Shown here: positions 33,201-46,611 of the stretch, piece after piece
Numbering within the stretch: position 1 is the stretch's first letter
Layout: each line of letters opens with the position of its first letter
Source: Liolophura sinensis
Taxonomy: Eukaryota > Mollusca > Polyplacophora > Chitonida > Chitonidae
NCBI RefSeq assembly: GCF_032854445.1
Contig: NC_088295.1
Location: 18,093,385 to 18,157,384 of the forward strand
DNA length: 64,000 nt
Reading direction: 5' to 3'
Made by a program: the position numbers and the translations under genes
Notes under the pieces: model-generated
Told to the model about the DNA's origin: nothing
Database searches by the model: none
What the model saw: the letters and a program-made list of their open reading frames with translations, nothing else

Positions 33201-33339
33201 TTTAATCTGGCTACTTCAGTTTATTTTCCTCCATGCAGAAAGCTGACTGACTGCTGTCATGGAAGTGAAATGGACGGATTAACTGATTAAATAAATAAGT
33301 GTCACATTGTTATTGCGTTTGTCTATTATATTGATTTAT
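30251..33339. other. Gene-free stretch with candidate regulatory islands
   Basis: No accepted exon. Islands of higher complexity at 30950-31250, 31800-32140 and 32480-32610 stand out against the AT-rich background. The last one has an acceptor-like TTATTGTCAG and a consensus donor TTCAAG|GTAAGT, but its frames are closed except for a possible ATG six codons before the donor. Confidence 0.4.
32491..32605 (+). other. Splice-bounded segment, possible 5' UTR exon or regulatory element
   Basis: It is bounded by TTATTATTGTCAG on the left and CATTCAAG|GTAAGTATAA on the right. No frame is open throughout. Frame 1 starts VELSPPRSPLNQG and stops at TAA. The ATG at about 32588 would give MTLPFK before the donor, fitting a 5' exon with a late start codon. 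It also contains ATTTGTTTGCATTAATGA, which resembles overlapping forkhead and POU/homeodomain sites, so it may instead be a conserved non-coding element. Confidence 0.3.
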
Positions 33340-33340
33340 G

Positions 33341-33570
33341 ACCTGGGGCTGATTCCACAAAGCCATTTCTGACTTTAGTCAAGATTTAAGACCTTGACAC
33401 AATTCATAATTTTTGAAATTTGAACTTGAAATTTGGATACATTAGCCATAAGACAACATTGATGAGACAGTCAGAATTTTAATTTTTATGGCCCAAAAAT
33501 AAACTCTAATTTCATATTTCAAAGTCTGACTAAAGTCAGAAATGGCTTTGTCGAATTGGCCTCCGGGGTC
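33341..33570. mobile_element. MITE, family 1
   Basis: The terminal inverted repeats are ACAAAGCCATTTCTGACTTT at the left (about 33357) and AAAGTCAGAAATGGCTTTGT at the right (about 33532), with the outer ends CTGGGGC and the right-hand GCCTCCGGGG also roughly inverted. The element is about 230 bp, AT-rich inside, and non-coding. A related copy lies at 46612-46917. Confidence 0.8.
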
Positions 33571-33990
33571 TCGCCTATTATTAGTCCCTTGCTTAACTTT
33601 AAGAAAAAAATAGGTGTTCATGTAATTTAACATGAATGTGGAATGATTTCTGTGGAATTATGTTGTCACTAAAATATGTCTTTTCTTAAATTTACAAAAA
33701 TTTGTGAGCCTACAAAGAGCATGCAGTGGTATGATATTCCTTTGTTCAGAATTTATTGACTATAAGCAAAATCTTGCACAAGTCTCTTTGTTAATTATTT
33801 TTAGAGTGAGTGAATTCACTAAAATATTTCTTCAATTTTTTTGAGAGAGGGGAATGTATATTACTTACACAATTGTTTGTACGACTTCACAGATGTTGCA
33901 CGAATGCAAAACTGTCTGCAATGTTATTACTGTTTCTTCAGTGGTTGACACTTTATGGTGCAAAGCTTCTTGAACGTGTGCGGGGGAACA
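33571..33990. other. Gene-free stretch
   Basis: Nothing convincing on either strand. Confidence 0.4.
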
Positions 33991-33994
33991 GTGA

Positions 33995-34350
33995 AGAGAA
34001 GATTCCATATGGCATAATATTATTTTATACTGAAGAAATTTTCTCTTATACAGTAAGGGTCAGTTTTATGGCTGGAGGAAACAGGATTGCCAGACATAAA
34101 CTAACAGCCTTTGGCAAGTTATTGACAAACTATCCACATTTGACCGAGAGAATGGGATATGCACATCATGTTGATAGAAGGCAAGTGGCCACACGAGTTT
34201 GAGACCTCTCATTGTCAAAATAAGCCTCATAAGCAGAGATGTTGATTGAATCTAGAAATTCTCTGTGGAAAGCCGGGTTTGAACCTGCACCCTGCATGCC
34301 CTAGAGATTGAAGGATAGCGCTTTTAGCCACTAGACCATGGCCCACACTC
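33995..34350 (-). mobile_element. Degraded tRNA-headed SINE
   Basis: On the minus strand a tRNA-like head (CATGGTCTAGTGGCTAAAAG at about 34323, B-box-like GGTTCAAACCC at about 34270) is followed downstream by a diverged 3' part. In plus orientation this reads TACTGAAGAAATTTTCTCTT and GGCTGGAGGAAACAGG. The open frame at 33810-34202 runs through it and is not a gene. Confidence 0.6.
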
Positions 34351-37300
34351 CCATACAGAATAGATTAGTAATGTGTGTACTTTGCACTACCCCAGGCATT
34401 ACGTCTACTGGCTAATTTGCATATGCTTGACTGAGCTTCAAGTACAAAACACTGTGAAATGTATCACATGTCAGTTAGAATTAAGTCAGAGAGCATACAG
34501 CCTAGGTCAAGCTTAAAATATTCCTCATTAAGATTTAGGACGAGCCGTGTTTAATTATTTCATCTTTTATTTATGCTGTCATTTATTTAATTTATAAGTT
34601 TCCTTGAAGCTAAATGTGATAACAAATAACAATATTCTGATGTAAATGTAAAGTGGATGAATTTTTTACATTTAATATGTACATGTAGATTATGTGCTTA
34701 TTTCTCAGTGTTTAAGTAACCTTTATATTAATATTTATATTTAAAGTGGTAAGGATTAAATATTAAATGCGATAGTTTTCCTTGAATGTTTAGCTCGAAG
34801 ACCCATGATATATTTATTACCAGAGGATTTCTGATAATTATTGTTCACAAAAAGATTGGTCACATATGTACATGCACTCACTGAATAAAACAGTATAGAA
34901 CTGAACTGTCCTCAATTACATGTAGCAGGTTTGTTTGTTAATCTCCTGTCATAATGTTATCCATTTGTATTGGTTTGAACTGAGAGGCAGAGAGCGGTAG
35001 TAGGCACACATGAATGGACAAAGCGGAAAAAAATTCATCATATGAAATGTTACCTCAGTTTCTCAGTTTTACTTGCCGAAAATGTAATGTTTACCCAAGA
35101 CATTTACATTTATCTTCAAAGTAAGCATATTTCAGTAAAACCAAAAATGTGGCCAAGACACAATTATAGCTGAAATTGTGAAATCTCATCCAGGACACAT
35201 TACTTATACCCAAATGAAAAAAAACTTTCCAAGATGGATAATTAAGGTAAGGTAATGATTTGCACAACAGTGAGGCTGGTGGAAAAGTGGAAAAATGATT
35301 CCTGCACCATGCAGGTGAAATAACCTGTACAGTTGACATAGCTTCACTGTTGTAAAACTGAACAAGCGACAAATTGTGAAAAAAGGGCAAATGTCCAATT
35401 ATACCAGTTATTGTATTGAGGATATTCTGCTGAAGGCAAAAACCAATTGAGTGAAAACACAATTTCCATACTGGCACATCTTACCCTGATGTTTAACTGG
35501 CAGTAAAATTTTTGAAGTTTAGGAGTGAGATATGCAAAAATGTAAAGCTTTTAATTGTTAACATGTTGTTATTGCCTGAAAACATATACCACAGCTGTAA
35601 CAGTTGTTTGTGTGTTTGAATTAATAAGGGCTTTAATTTTGTTATTCATTTTTTTTCTATGTTTGAATCCCAGGATGGGTAATTTTATATTTTTTTTTCC
35701 CTTAAGGATATCATGATCCCTTGTATAAATAAAACTGAATAGTGTGATATAATGATCATTTAAAAAAAAACTCAACCCATTATTCAAAATAAAAACAGGA
35801 AAAGAAAAAAAAAACACTTCACACACTATCACGGAGGGAATATATCTGAAACTCTGGCTATGTAAACGGCTGAATACTTTTGTTTGGCCTTAATTACCTA
35901 GTCCACTTGGGGGCAAACGCTTCCTTGTGTGTTGTGTTCTGCAGTTTAAATGATATCTGACCATTTAAAATGAATATCTCAACGGCACTGAGGTCTGTTG
36001 GACAGAATCCAATTTACTTCAATTTCTGTCTCATTCAAATGTCTTATGTCACCTCAGATTTGTCCAAGAAAGAATTCTGTTCAGGAAATCACTCGACTGT
36101 TTAAATGCATGTGAGTGTCCATGATGGACGTGACTATCCATGACCAGCATGGCATCATGAACTGATGATGTCATGTTTTGGTGGGAAAAGAGCAAATGAC
36201 AGGAATATGGGTACAGTGGTACTGGGAGGACAGGATAAATTTTGGGATTTAAGTGATATCATCAATTTGTGAGGCCAGTGCGTCTTGGATAATCACTTGA
36301 TTTTACCTCTTTGGCGTTTCATACGCATGCTTATCAACCCTGAATTCAAACCAGCCTTTGTCTGGTTTGTCTCTTTTCCTCTCCAAACATTCCAGCAATT
36401 AGGCCTTGAAGTTGGTTGTGTTGAGTTATTACATTTTTCTATCTTAGTCCAAATGAACTATCTTCTATGCTTTGTTGACCGAAGGTTTTAGAATTTTTTT
36501 GTCTTTCCAATACTTTTTTCACATTGACCATTTTCATGCTCAGAATGTAATATTTTGAGGTATACATTACTTGTAATTATCAATCTTATGTGGATGAAAA
36601 TAGCCTTCTCATTGTGCCATGGGAAAAAGTGCATTTGCAACCAATTTTTTGTAACCAATTCATACCAACAGTTCCTGAAACTGAGTTCTTCCCAAAGTTT
36701 TAAATGATTTAAATAATACAAAGATTGAGTCATTTTTGTGGTTCATTTGAAAGAAAGGTACTGTATTCTGGTTTTGGGTTGTCTGTCTGTTTTTCTATTT
36801 ATTTGTTCTGAATTTTTATTTGCTCTGAGTTTCTTAAATATAATCACGTAATACAAAATTTCTTGGAAAATACCATGTTGTAAATTCTTCCTTGGAATTG
36901 TTTTCTCCTTGTGTACTTAATACATGTTGCTCAACGGCATGTAAGTTGACATTTAATGATTGTGTACATGTACTTTTGTTTTTGCACAATAACTCCACTT
37001 AGACATGTCAAAATGGTTTCAAATTGTTTATTGGGAAGCTTTGGAGTAAAATGCTTGGAATGGAATGAAACCATTTTTTATTCGGACAAGCTATGTGAAG
37101 TTTTCTTGGGATTGCTTTACATCCATGTCTTCATCTACATGGTAGATAGTACATTAAGCATACTTAGTGTTAAGTAGCGCCTTACCTAAATGCAATTCCT
37201 GTCTCTACAATATATGTGGCCATGGTTGTTAAGGGCATACTTAGCTAAGTGAGCTTCTTGAAACAGGACCCTGCCAGGCTACCATCTTACTGCCAAGTTT

Positions 37301-39181
37301 TCTTGTGATAGAGTGTAGCTCCACCCCAGACATTTGCTAGGAAGTCTCAAAGTTTGCATGAATGGGTGGGATATCTGGCAGGGTGTGGTCGTAGGTGGGT
37401 TGGTCAACATAGTCACTGACTACTGCGCCTAGAATTTGGTGTCAGATTGAGCTATTGCCATACCTTACCTGTTTTGGTGGCCATCTTGATGATAGTTTCC
37501 ACTTTTTTTTCAAGCTCTGAAACCTACATGTATATACTGGAGTGTAAATTTGTTTCTAATCATTGGGTATAAATTTGTATGAGCGAAGAATGAGAGAAAT
37601 TCATGAAGAAAGTCCAGAAAGTTGCTTTTTTCTTGGATAGGCTATCAGCAAGTCATCACTGATTAATCAGATGTAGGATGTACTATTCAAATTTGAAAAA
37701 ATAAAGTGTTTCTCGCAATAATACAAATAAACAAATCTGTTTTTTTTCTGTCACTGACTAATTCTAGATGAAATTCCTCAATTTTTTTTCAGGTTTTGTC
37801 CCTTTTTGCATGCTGCTTAAATTACTCTTGCAGCACAATTATGATATAAATAAAGGTCTTTACATTGGCTATTCTTTTTCCTATAGTTTCAACATTACTG
37901 ACATCATTCTGTGTATAATTTTAATATAGTAGAGAAGTAAATTAACTGTGGTAATTGTATTGTTTTTGTTAGTTTTTGTTGTAGGGTTAGATGAGGATAC
38001 ATTTAAGATACACATGTAATGTAAAAGCTTGTAAGCAGACACATGGGCAGTGTGACTGGATACTGTTTGAAGCAATAATGTTAGAATAAGATTAAGGGCA
38101 TGTACACTTCTTCATGAGTTTAGGCGGTGTCACTGTATTTATCTGTCCCATTAAACTACTGTAAGGTAAAGCCTGGCAATGGAAAACATATTGGGTGTGT
38201 GCTTGTTTTTGTGTATATTTCTTTATCAATCTGTCAAACATGAAAGTAGACCATTGAATGTTTTTGAGTTTCAATCACTTTTTGCCTTAGAGTCGTGAGC
38301 AAAGTTTCTAAGCTATTTACTTTTTGGTGCAGACTTTGTAAGGCACTGACTGGCTTGTTCCACTTATCCCACTAGCCTGGTTTTTATCCAGGTCGGTGGT
38401 GTGGTTAAGAAGCTAACTGAGCCCAGTGTATCACAAATTTTGGGGTCTGTCTATCTGTTGGGTAAACTATTAGGTGTCCTTTTTTGTGGAAGATGTTGCT
38501 TGTTTGCTCTCTTGGCTGGCTGAGTCAGAGGCCTGAATGCAGACTGGGGGGTAGGGTTTTGTCCGGGTGAAGGGCGGGGAAAACTTGTGAGCTGGTATGA
38601 GCTTAACAGACTGACTCTCCTCCTCAGAAAGCTGTCACAGGCACAGCCAGACATAAAGTTTAAGTCGCTAACAGTAAATCTGTCGGTATCCATTTACCTG
38701 GCACAAGAGTTGGCCATGCATGAAATTATACTGGGAACACCTTTTTGTACAGGTGTGTTTGGAGTTGGAATGTTCTTAAGCTTGCATAAGGGCATGTGAT
38801 TGGTGGAACAGTGTTTTCTCCACTGGGACAGGCACTTTGGTGTGTCTATCCTTACTAAGGGAGTATTTGGTTTGTCTATCTTAACAAAGGGAGTATTTGT
38901 ACTCTCTTATCTGGCTAACTTCATCCAGCCACCTGCATAGACAGGTATTTCCATGGCTATACCTTAGCCTAGTTCCACTCATTACTTACATACCAATACA
39001 GAACAGGTACGTCAGAGGAGGTGTAAAATAAAACTGAAAACCTTTAGAATACGTCACTTACTAAAGACAGGGATTAACCTTTAACCTAACCTTTCTCTGA
39101 GTTTATATATTGGCGTTGCCATTGCCCCAACAAAACTGACTCACCTTTCCTTGTGTAAAATGGTTATACATAAATTATTTT
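34351..39181. other. Gene-free AT-rich stretch
   Basis: No exon with matching splice sites was found. The frame at 35091-35477 (minus, 128 codons) is unrecognised and low-complexity in codon use. A possible MITE end (AGTGAGCTTCTTGAAACAGG) lies near 37247. A small two-copy repeat (CTAAGGGAGTATTTGGTTTG type) lies at 38840-38905. A more GC-rich island at 38340-38720 is noted under findings. Confidence 0.45.
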
Positions 39182-39258
39182 TATTCATTTATTTGATTGG
39201 TGTTTTATGCTGAACTCAAGAATATTTTGCTTATACGATGCCCGCTAACATTACAAAC
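39182..39258 (-). mobile_element. SINE family A fragment
   Basis: TATTTGATTGGTGTTTTATG followed by CTCAAGAATATTTTGCTTAT. It is truncated after CGATGCCCGCTAACATTAC. Confidence 0.75.
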
Positions 39259-39377
39259 TTTATATAAAAGTGGCTAATTGATTCAGTGTTTAATCAGCCA
39301 GTAATTAACGGATGTTTATAATGCAACTTGCGACATTGTTCTGTGCAATAGACATTATTTCTACCTTTCCTGTGTAC

Positions 39378-39450
39378 TTTTTATCCCATACTCAAGAATA
39401 TTTCATTTATATGACAGCGGCCAGCATTATAGTGGGAATACGCTGGGTCC
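39378..39450 (-). mobile_element. SINE family A fragment
   Basis: CCCATACTCAAGAATATTTC followed by CAGCGGCCAGCATTATAGTG, with no tail and no head. Together with the fragment at 39182 it may represent one copy disrupted by an insertion of about 120 bp, or two independent ones. Confidence 0.75.
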
Positions 39451-39774
39451 TGAGTACCAAGTTGCATGGCTCATTTGCTCACAGTGCTGATCACTGAAAA
39501 TCTACAGACTACACTCCTTCATTGCACCACTCTAAGATGAGGCTTTGTAATTAATGCTGTTGTGAACAAGTCCAAGGCGTTGGGTGTCTTGTCGCCAGTA
39601 ACTGAAAGTCGGCATGTACAATCCTGTTGTGTATATGTCTGCAATGTAGCTTTATAATGATACACTGAACAAGTACATAATGATAAGGTATCCGTTAATA
39701 TGATGACATCAGTAATAAAAAGTCTACCTTCCTGTATTGTACCTGTGTTGATGTATCTCATTAAGTTCAACCTT

Positions 39775-40115
39775 TCTAATGTTCCATGTAATAAGTGGTA
39801 AATGTGTTTCATCATGGTACCAGCAACTAACATTTGCAGTTTACATGTATCTCTCTAAATTGAAGCTTTCTAATGCTAAATATAATAAGCTTTCTAATGT
39901 TCCATGTAGCAAATATGAAGTATTTTGCCTTTTTATTCTCTCGCTAAAAGTGGCAATTACTCTGTAATATGTTGCTAACAGTAACATCTGCAGTTTACAT
40001 ATTTAGGCCTTCTAATCCTAAATATAATAAGCTTTCAAATGCTGCATGTAGCAAATATAAAGTATTTTTCATGGTAATTCTCTTGCTAAAAATGACAGTA
40101 GATTTGTAAAATGTC
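39775..40115. repeat. Two-copy tandem repeat, about 160 bp
   Basis: The words GCAGTTTACAT, CTAAATATAATAAGCTTTC, CATGTAGCAAATATGAAGTA and TTCTCTCGCTAAAA occur once at 39826-39960 and again at 39990-40100, with a shorter partial copy before them. Confidence 0.7.
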
Positions 40116-40329
40116 ATTCAGTTGATAAACCTCGCTACCTTCATCATTTTGAAATGACATACATGTACATTCCAGTTTATTTTGTTTGGAATAGGTACCT
40201 ACTGCCTTTTAAGGTTTCTGCTATATTTATGGTAAGTTATTTGATTGTGGTATTATGGCTATCAACAATGCTAACCTGTCCATAAGCACAGTCTAAAGTG
40301 TTGTTAAAGCCACTTGTCTTCCACCAATA

Positions 40330-40480
40330 CGCTCCGGAAAGTTTGTCTGTACATGCCAAAGGTCGGTGGCTTACCCTGGGCAATCTGCTTTTCTCTACCC
40401 ATAAAACTCATGGTGGACATCATATAAGTGAAAAATTCTTGATTGTGGCATTTAACAAACAACACTCCCATAAATACAAC
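40330..40480 (+). mobile_element. Degraded SINE family A copy
   Basis: Plus orientation. CCAAAGGTCGGTGGCTTACC and CATGGTGGACATCATATAAG are followed by TGAAAAATTCTTGATTGTGG and an ACAAACAACACTCCCATAAA tail, all diverged from the reference copy at 26252. Confidence 0.55.
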
Positions 40481-42512
40481 AAGATTCTGCATGTATACGA
40501 CCAATCACCTGACATAAAACTATATCTGGACTATTGGGAGATGGATCTCACCATGTGACATCATTGATCATGGTCTGATTGGTCCAGTCAAGAGCAACAG
40601 TTTATCCAAATGAGTAAAGGTTAACATCATTGTCTGAACATAAAAGAACTATTAGTTTAAACATGTTTTAATTTTTTCTCGTTGTGCTTCAAATGATTGT
40701 TAAGATGAGGAACCTTAGAAAATGCTTGCATAATACAAGATATTGTACTGTAATTGCTCAACCTTTTCCCATGTTTGCGAGGTGTTCAGGCATACCCATT
40801 ATTCTGTGTAGTCTGAAAAACTTATACTTTTTGTAAAATTTGGAAATTGGCCAAACAACCAACGTAGTTTTGTCTGTAAAATCAAATCAAAAATATGCAT
40901 AAATTTTGCTGAAAGTTGCTCTTTCATATGCGAAAAGCTTGAGGAATTAGGGTACGTATAAAAATGTACTTGATCTTTTTAGGGTAAAGTCAGTTGATAT
41001 GATGAACATAGATGTTAAATTATCTTCATGGTCCATGAAAAGGATCACCTGTTCTTCCATTCAGTTCCCTGCATCAAGCTTTGGTAAAGTGAACATTCTT
41101 GTGTTTGTTATTTCTAGTGAATGGAACTTTGATTTAAGGCGTACAATAGTAACGGAATGATCAGACACATGAACTGTATATTCTTTGAAGTAAAGTACCA
41201 AATTTTTTTTTAATACTTGACCATGATGTCATGGACTGGCAGATGATGTTTTCTGTATTATGTTTAAATTTTTAATCCTTTCTAGTTGGTAACTCATACA
41301 TGTACCACACTGTAAATGAGGGTTAAGTGATGTGGAGAGTCAAGCATTCAAGTCTGAGTGGAGTAAATCTCATATCTGGGTTGATTTTTAAGGGGTTACC
41401 ACAATTGGGTAGATGAACCAGTATCATAATTACGATAATCCACAATTTTCAAACCTAATATGACAAATTATTACTTTACATCACATACATCTTTAAGTTT
41501 TTGTAACACGCTCAATGTACCAGATGTTATTGCAGTAATTTAGCTATAATATTTGAAGGACATAAGTACCTTTTAGATTTGGGCTTACATAGAGGTGTAG
41601 TAGAACCTAGGTGCAGATGCATCAGGGAATCAATCTGCCAGGTGTTACTGTACACATATGTGTATGTGACTTTGCCTTGATAATACTGTATGACATGCAC
41701 CTTGCACTTGGCTGCTCTAAAGCTGGCGATCAAGGATCTGTGCAAGTTCAGAGTAGGTGAACATTCTGTCAACATCCTGTTCAAACTGGCCCTACAAAAT
41801 GTAAAAAACTCTGCTTTGTTCCTTAATTTAGCCACAGAAGCTGACGATTATAGCCTGGAAGATTCTAAATGAATGTGGGTGGAGTGTTTCCAGGCTAAAG
41901 CTTTTATTTTAAATAGCAAATGGTTTATCTGTATGCCTGCATGACTTTGTGATATTATTACCTGCATATGTAAAGTGCGTAGTGTATTTGATACATAAAT
42001 ATGTATGTATAACTGATTTGAATGTGAAACAAATTTAAAGCAAACTACTGCTGATACATATATTGTTACATGATAAAATAGTTCTATGTACAGTTTTCTT
42101 ATTTAAAAGATATTATGTTTAATATGTGGTATTTAGTGTTTGCATTTACTGGGGATGTCAAGTAGCTATTATTACATGTGCATGAGTGTAGCTGTTGTTT
42201 TGAAGATAATATTTGTTGATTTTGAGAGAAGAACATTATTGTGTAGGTAAATGTGTAATTGTTTTGTTATTTTCATATATAACGCATATGTTATGAGTAT
42301 ACATACAAGTCGGTCTCAAGGTCATAAATTTACTAAATATTTCATTGTTGATAAAGTATGTCTGAGACTTTGTCAGATTACATGTATATAGTGAAATTTG
42401 CTCTCAGAATTTTTGGTTCATATTTCAGTCATGAAGAGAGAATAATTAAGGATGTATTGGTTACTAGTTTATTTTTATGTTCAGGCTGTTGATGTCCTGA
42501 CCATAAATATGT

Positions 42513-42514
<2 letters not shown>
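40481..42514. other. Gene-free stretch
   Basis: Overlapping frames on both strands at 41527-41872 lack exon signals and are not recognised. Otherwise AT-rich. Confidence 0.45.

Positions 42515-42585
<71 letters not shown>
42515..42585. repeat. TA microsatellite
   Basis: Uninterrupted (TA) run of about 71 bp. Frames encoding alternating Ile and Tyr across it are artefacts. Confidence 0.98.
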
Positions 42586-42586
<1 letters not shown>

Positions 42587-43250
42587 TGTATTTTGAATTT
42601 ACCTAGTACGTGTAAGAACCATGTTGAAATCCTTAGTTTACACAGCAGATGGCAAATGAATATTGCAAATGAGTGTGAACTTGACATGAACCATTCAAAA
42701 AATTCAGGTTGGGAATCTTTATTGGTTTGATGTTTAGTATCAAGTCCATGTTGATAATTATCATTTATTCATTAGTGCAGTACTTGTATCCAGGAGGGAC
42801 TGTACACCTGTAACCTGCGTTTTTTTCTCATGTGCTTCTTAACATGTAATCTCAAATTCTTGAGGCCATGAGATGCGCCATGTTAGAGGAACCCGGAAAA
42901 GTGATGTCGCGCCATTTGTATCCCATGCACATATGGTTAAAAGGCAAAACAGGGATCGGGTGACATAAGCGGAAACAGTTGAGTCCTTGTGTTTTAGAAA
43001 TAACTCGTGCCTGATTGGTTAAAACTGATAACATGGTGGTACTTTTGATCTGCGATATCTCTGATATCTGCAACATCACTAAAGTAAAATGTTGTACTTT
43101 TTAAACTTCTTGTGGGGTACTTTACTGATACATACATACATTTGGTCTGGTGTTGTCTTTTCTTTTAAAGTTAATTCACCAATGCTGTAAATATATAACT
43201 ACATAACGGTGATGTAGTTTCAACATAGCTGTTATTCAAAGTACATGATT
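42586..43250. other. Gene-free stretch
   Basis: Nothing convincing on either strand. Confidence 0.4.
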
Positions 43251-43458
43251 GGAGCGGTGCCTCAGTGGCCAAGGGGGTTAGCATGTCAGTGCACCGCACT
43301 GACACAGGGGCCTCCAACTTTCTCTCCACTTTACGTGGGAAGGTCTGTCTGCAACCTGCGGATGGTTGTGGGCTTCCTGCAATCATTATGCTGGCCGCTA
43401 TCATATAAGTAAAGTATTCTTGAGTACTCCATCAAACATCAATCAAATAATTAAATAT
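43251..43458 (+). mobile_element. SINE family A, near full-length, diverged
   Basis: The head GCGGTGCCTCAGTGGCCAAG (A-box region) is followed by TTACGTGGGAAGGTCTGTCT, GCTGGCCGCTATCATATAAG and the tail CATCAATCAAATAATTAAAT. The B-box region is deleted. Confidence 0.85.
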
Positions 43459-45305
43459 AATTGGAGAAACCGCTGTCTTACATGTAGTTTCACCTGACAA
43501 AACTTTCAGCAAGAGATGGATTTGAACACTCAACCTCACTGGTCAAAGGCCTGCCGTCTTAACAAAGAACAGCTAGTGTCTTAGATGTATGGAGCTTGGA
43601 GAGCCTCAATGAATTCTGCCATAATAGTATTTTGTTTAAGTGCGCACACTTTTTAATCTATGGGTATTTCTTCATTGTTATTCAAGTAGCAGGTGAAACG
43701 GCATACTAAACCTTAAGACAGCTGTTGTAGTGTTTATCTCTGTCTATTGGAAGGATGTAACAACTTCAGTGATAGATCCAAAGCCTTCACACTGGGGTAC
43801 ACAGGTGTCATTAAATTGAAAAAAAAGAAGAAAAAAAAATATGGTGAGAAAGAAAATAATTGGATGCATGTGTTTTTTTTTCTTTTTTTCCAGACCCTAT
43901 TGATGAGACGAATTAAACTGATGTAAACTGCTGTCAGGTGTTTAAAGGTGAGGGTGCTATGAGTGTGCGCATGTAACATGGTGTTTGGTGTGGCAAGTGT
44001 AGCCTGGTGTTATTGTGATATGTTCAGAGGTGATAGTACATTTAGCACAGACACAGATCTTGTTAGGCACTTCTTCCATCTACATAGATAGGCACCCATG
44101 CATCTTGTCTGATAGTTATTTTTGGTCAGAGCAAATTGTTGGCAAATGGTGATGGTTGAGTTGGGGGGTGGGGTGAAGTTGTTGGGGGGAGGTGGCGTGT
44201 GCCTGGATTGAAAGTCTGGGCAGGCATGTTGGCAGGGTGGTGCGGGATATCTGAGGCATTGAGCTGAGGTTTCCCTGGGACACACCATCTTGCCAGCCCC
44301 TGTAATGGTGCAGGAATGCAGAGGTCAGCAGAGGAGAGAAGCCTGATGGGTCTGCTCTGGGCTCGCACTGTGCTTAAACTGCTGTAGGTTCTCCTAATTG
44401 AGGAGTCACCCATAGGCTGAAGAAACAGTTGATTTATAAAGCTCTTGGTATTTGCCACCTCAAGGGATCTCTATTTCCCGGTTCATGTATACAGATAAAG
44501 GGCCATCTCATGAATTGCCTGCTGGTGTTGTAGTCAGCTGTATTGACCAAGATCCAGCACATTGTCTACCTTATACAGTACATAAAGTGGAGAAATGTTT
44601 TGAAGTGAAATGTAATTTGCAAAATATCAACACGTCAATAAGAAATTGTTTTATGATATTCATTTAATTCATTTACGCGATTTCCTAAAATGAAGAAATG
44701 AACCATGACATTGAAATATTTCAGAAAATTATGATATTGATGTTCCTAATTGAGGTACTGATGATACATTTTATGTACTGCACTGTACATGAATTTTGTA
44801 AAATGGTACAGTTGGGTTTTTCACACTACTCAGAGGTTTGTGTATAAATGAACAATATCAAAAGTAAACTCCTGTATGCTCTTGTGGGACTTTCTGTTAG
44901 CCACACTTGTCAAGATCACAAATTGGTGTTTCTCCACTTGTATAGAAGTGCCATACTTTTCGTGGACTTTTTTTTTTCTTCTTTTCGGCATGTCATACCC
45001 ATCGAAGTGTCCAGAAGAAGGAATGTCATTTTTAAAACTAATTTCCAATGGCTTGCCTCAAGCATTTCTGTTACTCGCATTCTTTTTGCTGCATCTGAAG
45101 CAGCCTGATTAGCAAGAAATGGCAAGGATTTCTTTGAACAAGGTTTGTTTTTCTATCAGAATGCTATCATGATAACAAAATCAGCAGAGCACTAGTTCAG
45201 TATGTGTTGTTTGTATATTCTCTTGTAAATTCAAACACAAGGGTTACTTTGTGAAGTTTACACGAAAAACAGCAGGGAGACACCACTGCTAATCTATTAA
45301 ATTTT
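43459..45305. other. Gene-free stretch
   Basis: A tRNA-like fragment (GATGGATTTGAACACTCAAC) lies near 43515. A GC-richer island at 44160-44420 is a candidate conserved non-coding element. The frames there (44010-44458, minus) are proline-rich by base composition and were not accepted. Confidence 0.4.
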
Positions 45306-45530
45306 GGGGGGCCTCCATGGTTCAGTTGACCCAGGAGCCTCTCACCAATGCGGTTGCCTCTCCCCAATGCAGTTCAAGTCCAGCTCATGCTGGCCACATG
45401 TGGCAAAGTCTGCCAAAAACCTGCGGATGGTCATGGGTTTCCTCCAGGTTCTGGCTGATTTCCTTCCACCATAATGCTGGCTGAAATATTCTTGAGCATG
45501 GCATAAAACACCAATCAAACAAGTAAATAT
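45306..45530 (+). mobile_element. SINE family A with internal deletion
   Basis: GGGGGGCCTCCATGGTTCAG joins directly to TTGACCCAGGAGCCTCTCAC, so about 25 bp after the A box are missing. The body has a duplicated-looking CTCCCCAATGCAGTTCAAGT, and the 3' core GAAATATTCTTGAGCATGGC is followed by the tail CACCAATCAAACAAGTAAAT. Confidence 0.88.
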
Positions 45531-46611
45531 TAAACCAATTCATCTGTATGTACAAATGTGTAGTTCAGTGATGTGTTATACAAGTGAAGAAAATTGTGTG
45601 GACTTTCTAAATTGACCAAACTAAAAAACAAAATCTTAGCTTCCCAATTGCTACCTATATTATTCCTATCATAATAGGTGGTGTCCTTCTTAAAAAAAAT
45701 TTCTTTTTCTTCATGTAAGTGTAATATTTCTTTTGGGATTTGTTTTTCAAAGGTCTGCATTTGATTTTTAATGTTCAAGATTGTACAAAATTAGTTATTT
45801 GCAGATACTTCAGCACATATTGGTGGTAACTGTACTTGTGTGTACATGTAATCATATATGGACATTCATCAGTTTTGTAATTTGTTTATGAGATCATCTT
45901 GGTTCTTGTGCAGCCCAGTGAAAAATGTGCCACACAGGTTTATTTTTAAGAATCGTATCCAATCTTCAAAATGATTTACTTTTCTACAGATGGACCTTGA
46001 TGGACTTTAATTTGTAAATTCTCTGAAAATGTTGACCAGATGTTTACAGTTTTGTTGGAATTCAGTTAACAAATGAACTGAAATTCTTGCCAACAGATTT
46101 TAGCTGTCTTTGTAATTGTAACATTATTCTACAACTCGATGTGATTTATTTTCTTGTGTAAAGATTTTTTTTTTTCATTTGGATTTTTCAGACTTGTTCT
46201 CCTTAGCCACACAAGGAATGATTCTAAGTGAAAAAACACATTAATGTGAGATTCATCTTGAAGCCATACTATCATGTACAATTTAATTTGACAAGCACAC
46301 TGCCTAAGGGCAGTTCACTTGGCAATTTTACACGAAGTTGCATTTCCTCTAAAAAGAAACTGATTTATTTGCCTTAAATGTCGGGGTATAGTTGCCACTG
46401 TATAAATTATACCAGGAGCAAATGATCTCATGCTTGTGCGTGGAGAAGAAAAATGAATAAAAATCAGGGTACTGCCAATGTCTGCTGTGCAGAAATTTGA
46501 AATGATGTTTTCTTGGTCATTTGACTTTTTGCATGTACATTTCTATTAAAAATTTGGGTAACTCAGCTAGTTGTCATGATGTGTGACCAACATTTGTCAA
46601 GGTCATCAGTG
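45531..46611. other. Gene-free AT-rich stretch
   Basis: Nothing convincing on either strand. Confidence 0.4.

Noticed and set aside
34260-34345. Possible tRNA gene on the minus strand
   Set aside because: A- and B-box-like words are present but no cloverleaf with a proper anticodon arm and acceptor stem could be drawn; it continues into a SINE body.
35091-35477. 128-codon minus frame
   Set aside because: Unrecognised, with chance-like composition (Phe, Leu, Ser, Cys from T-rich sequence) and no splice context.
44010-44458. Overlapping 90- and 110-codon minus frames rich in Pro and His
   Set aside because: Composition follows a G-rich plus-strand stretch (GGGGGGTGGGGTG). No exon boundaries.
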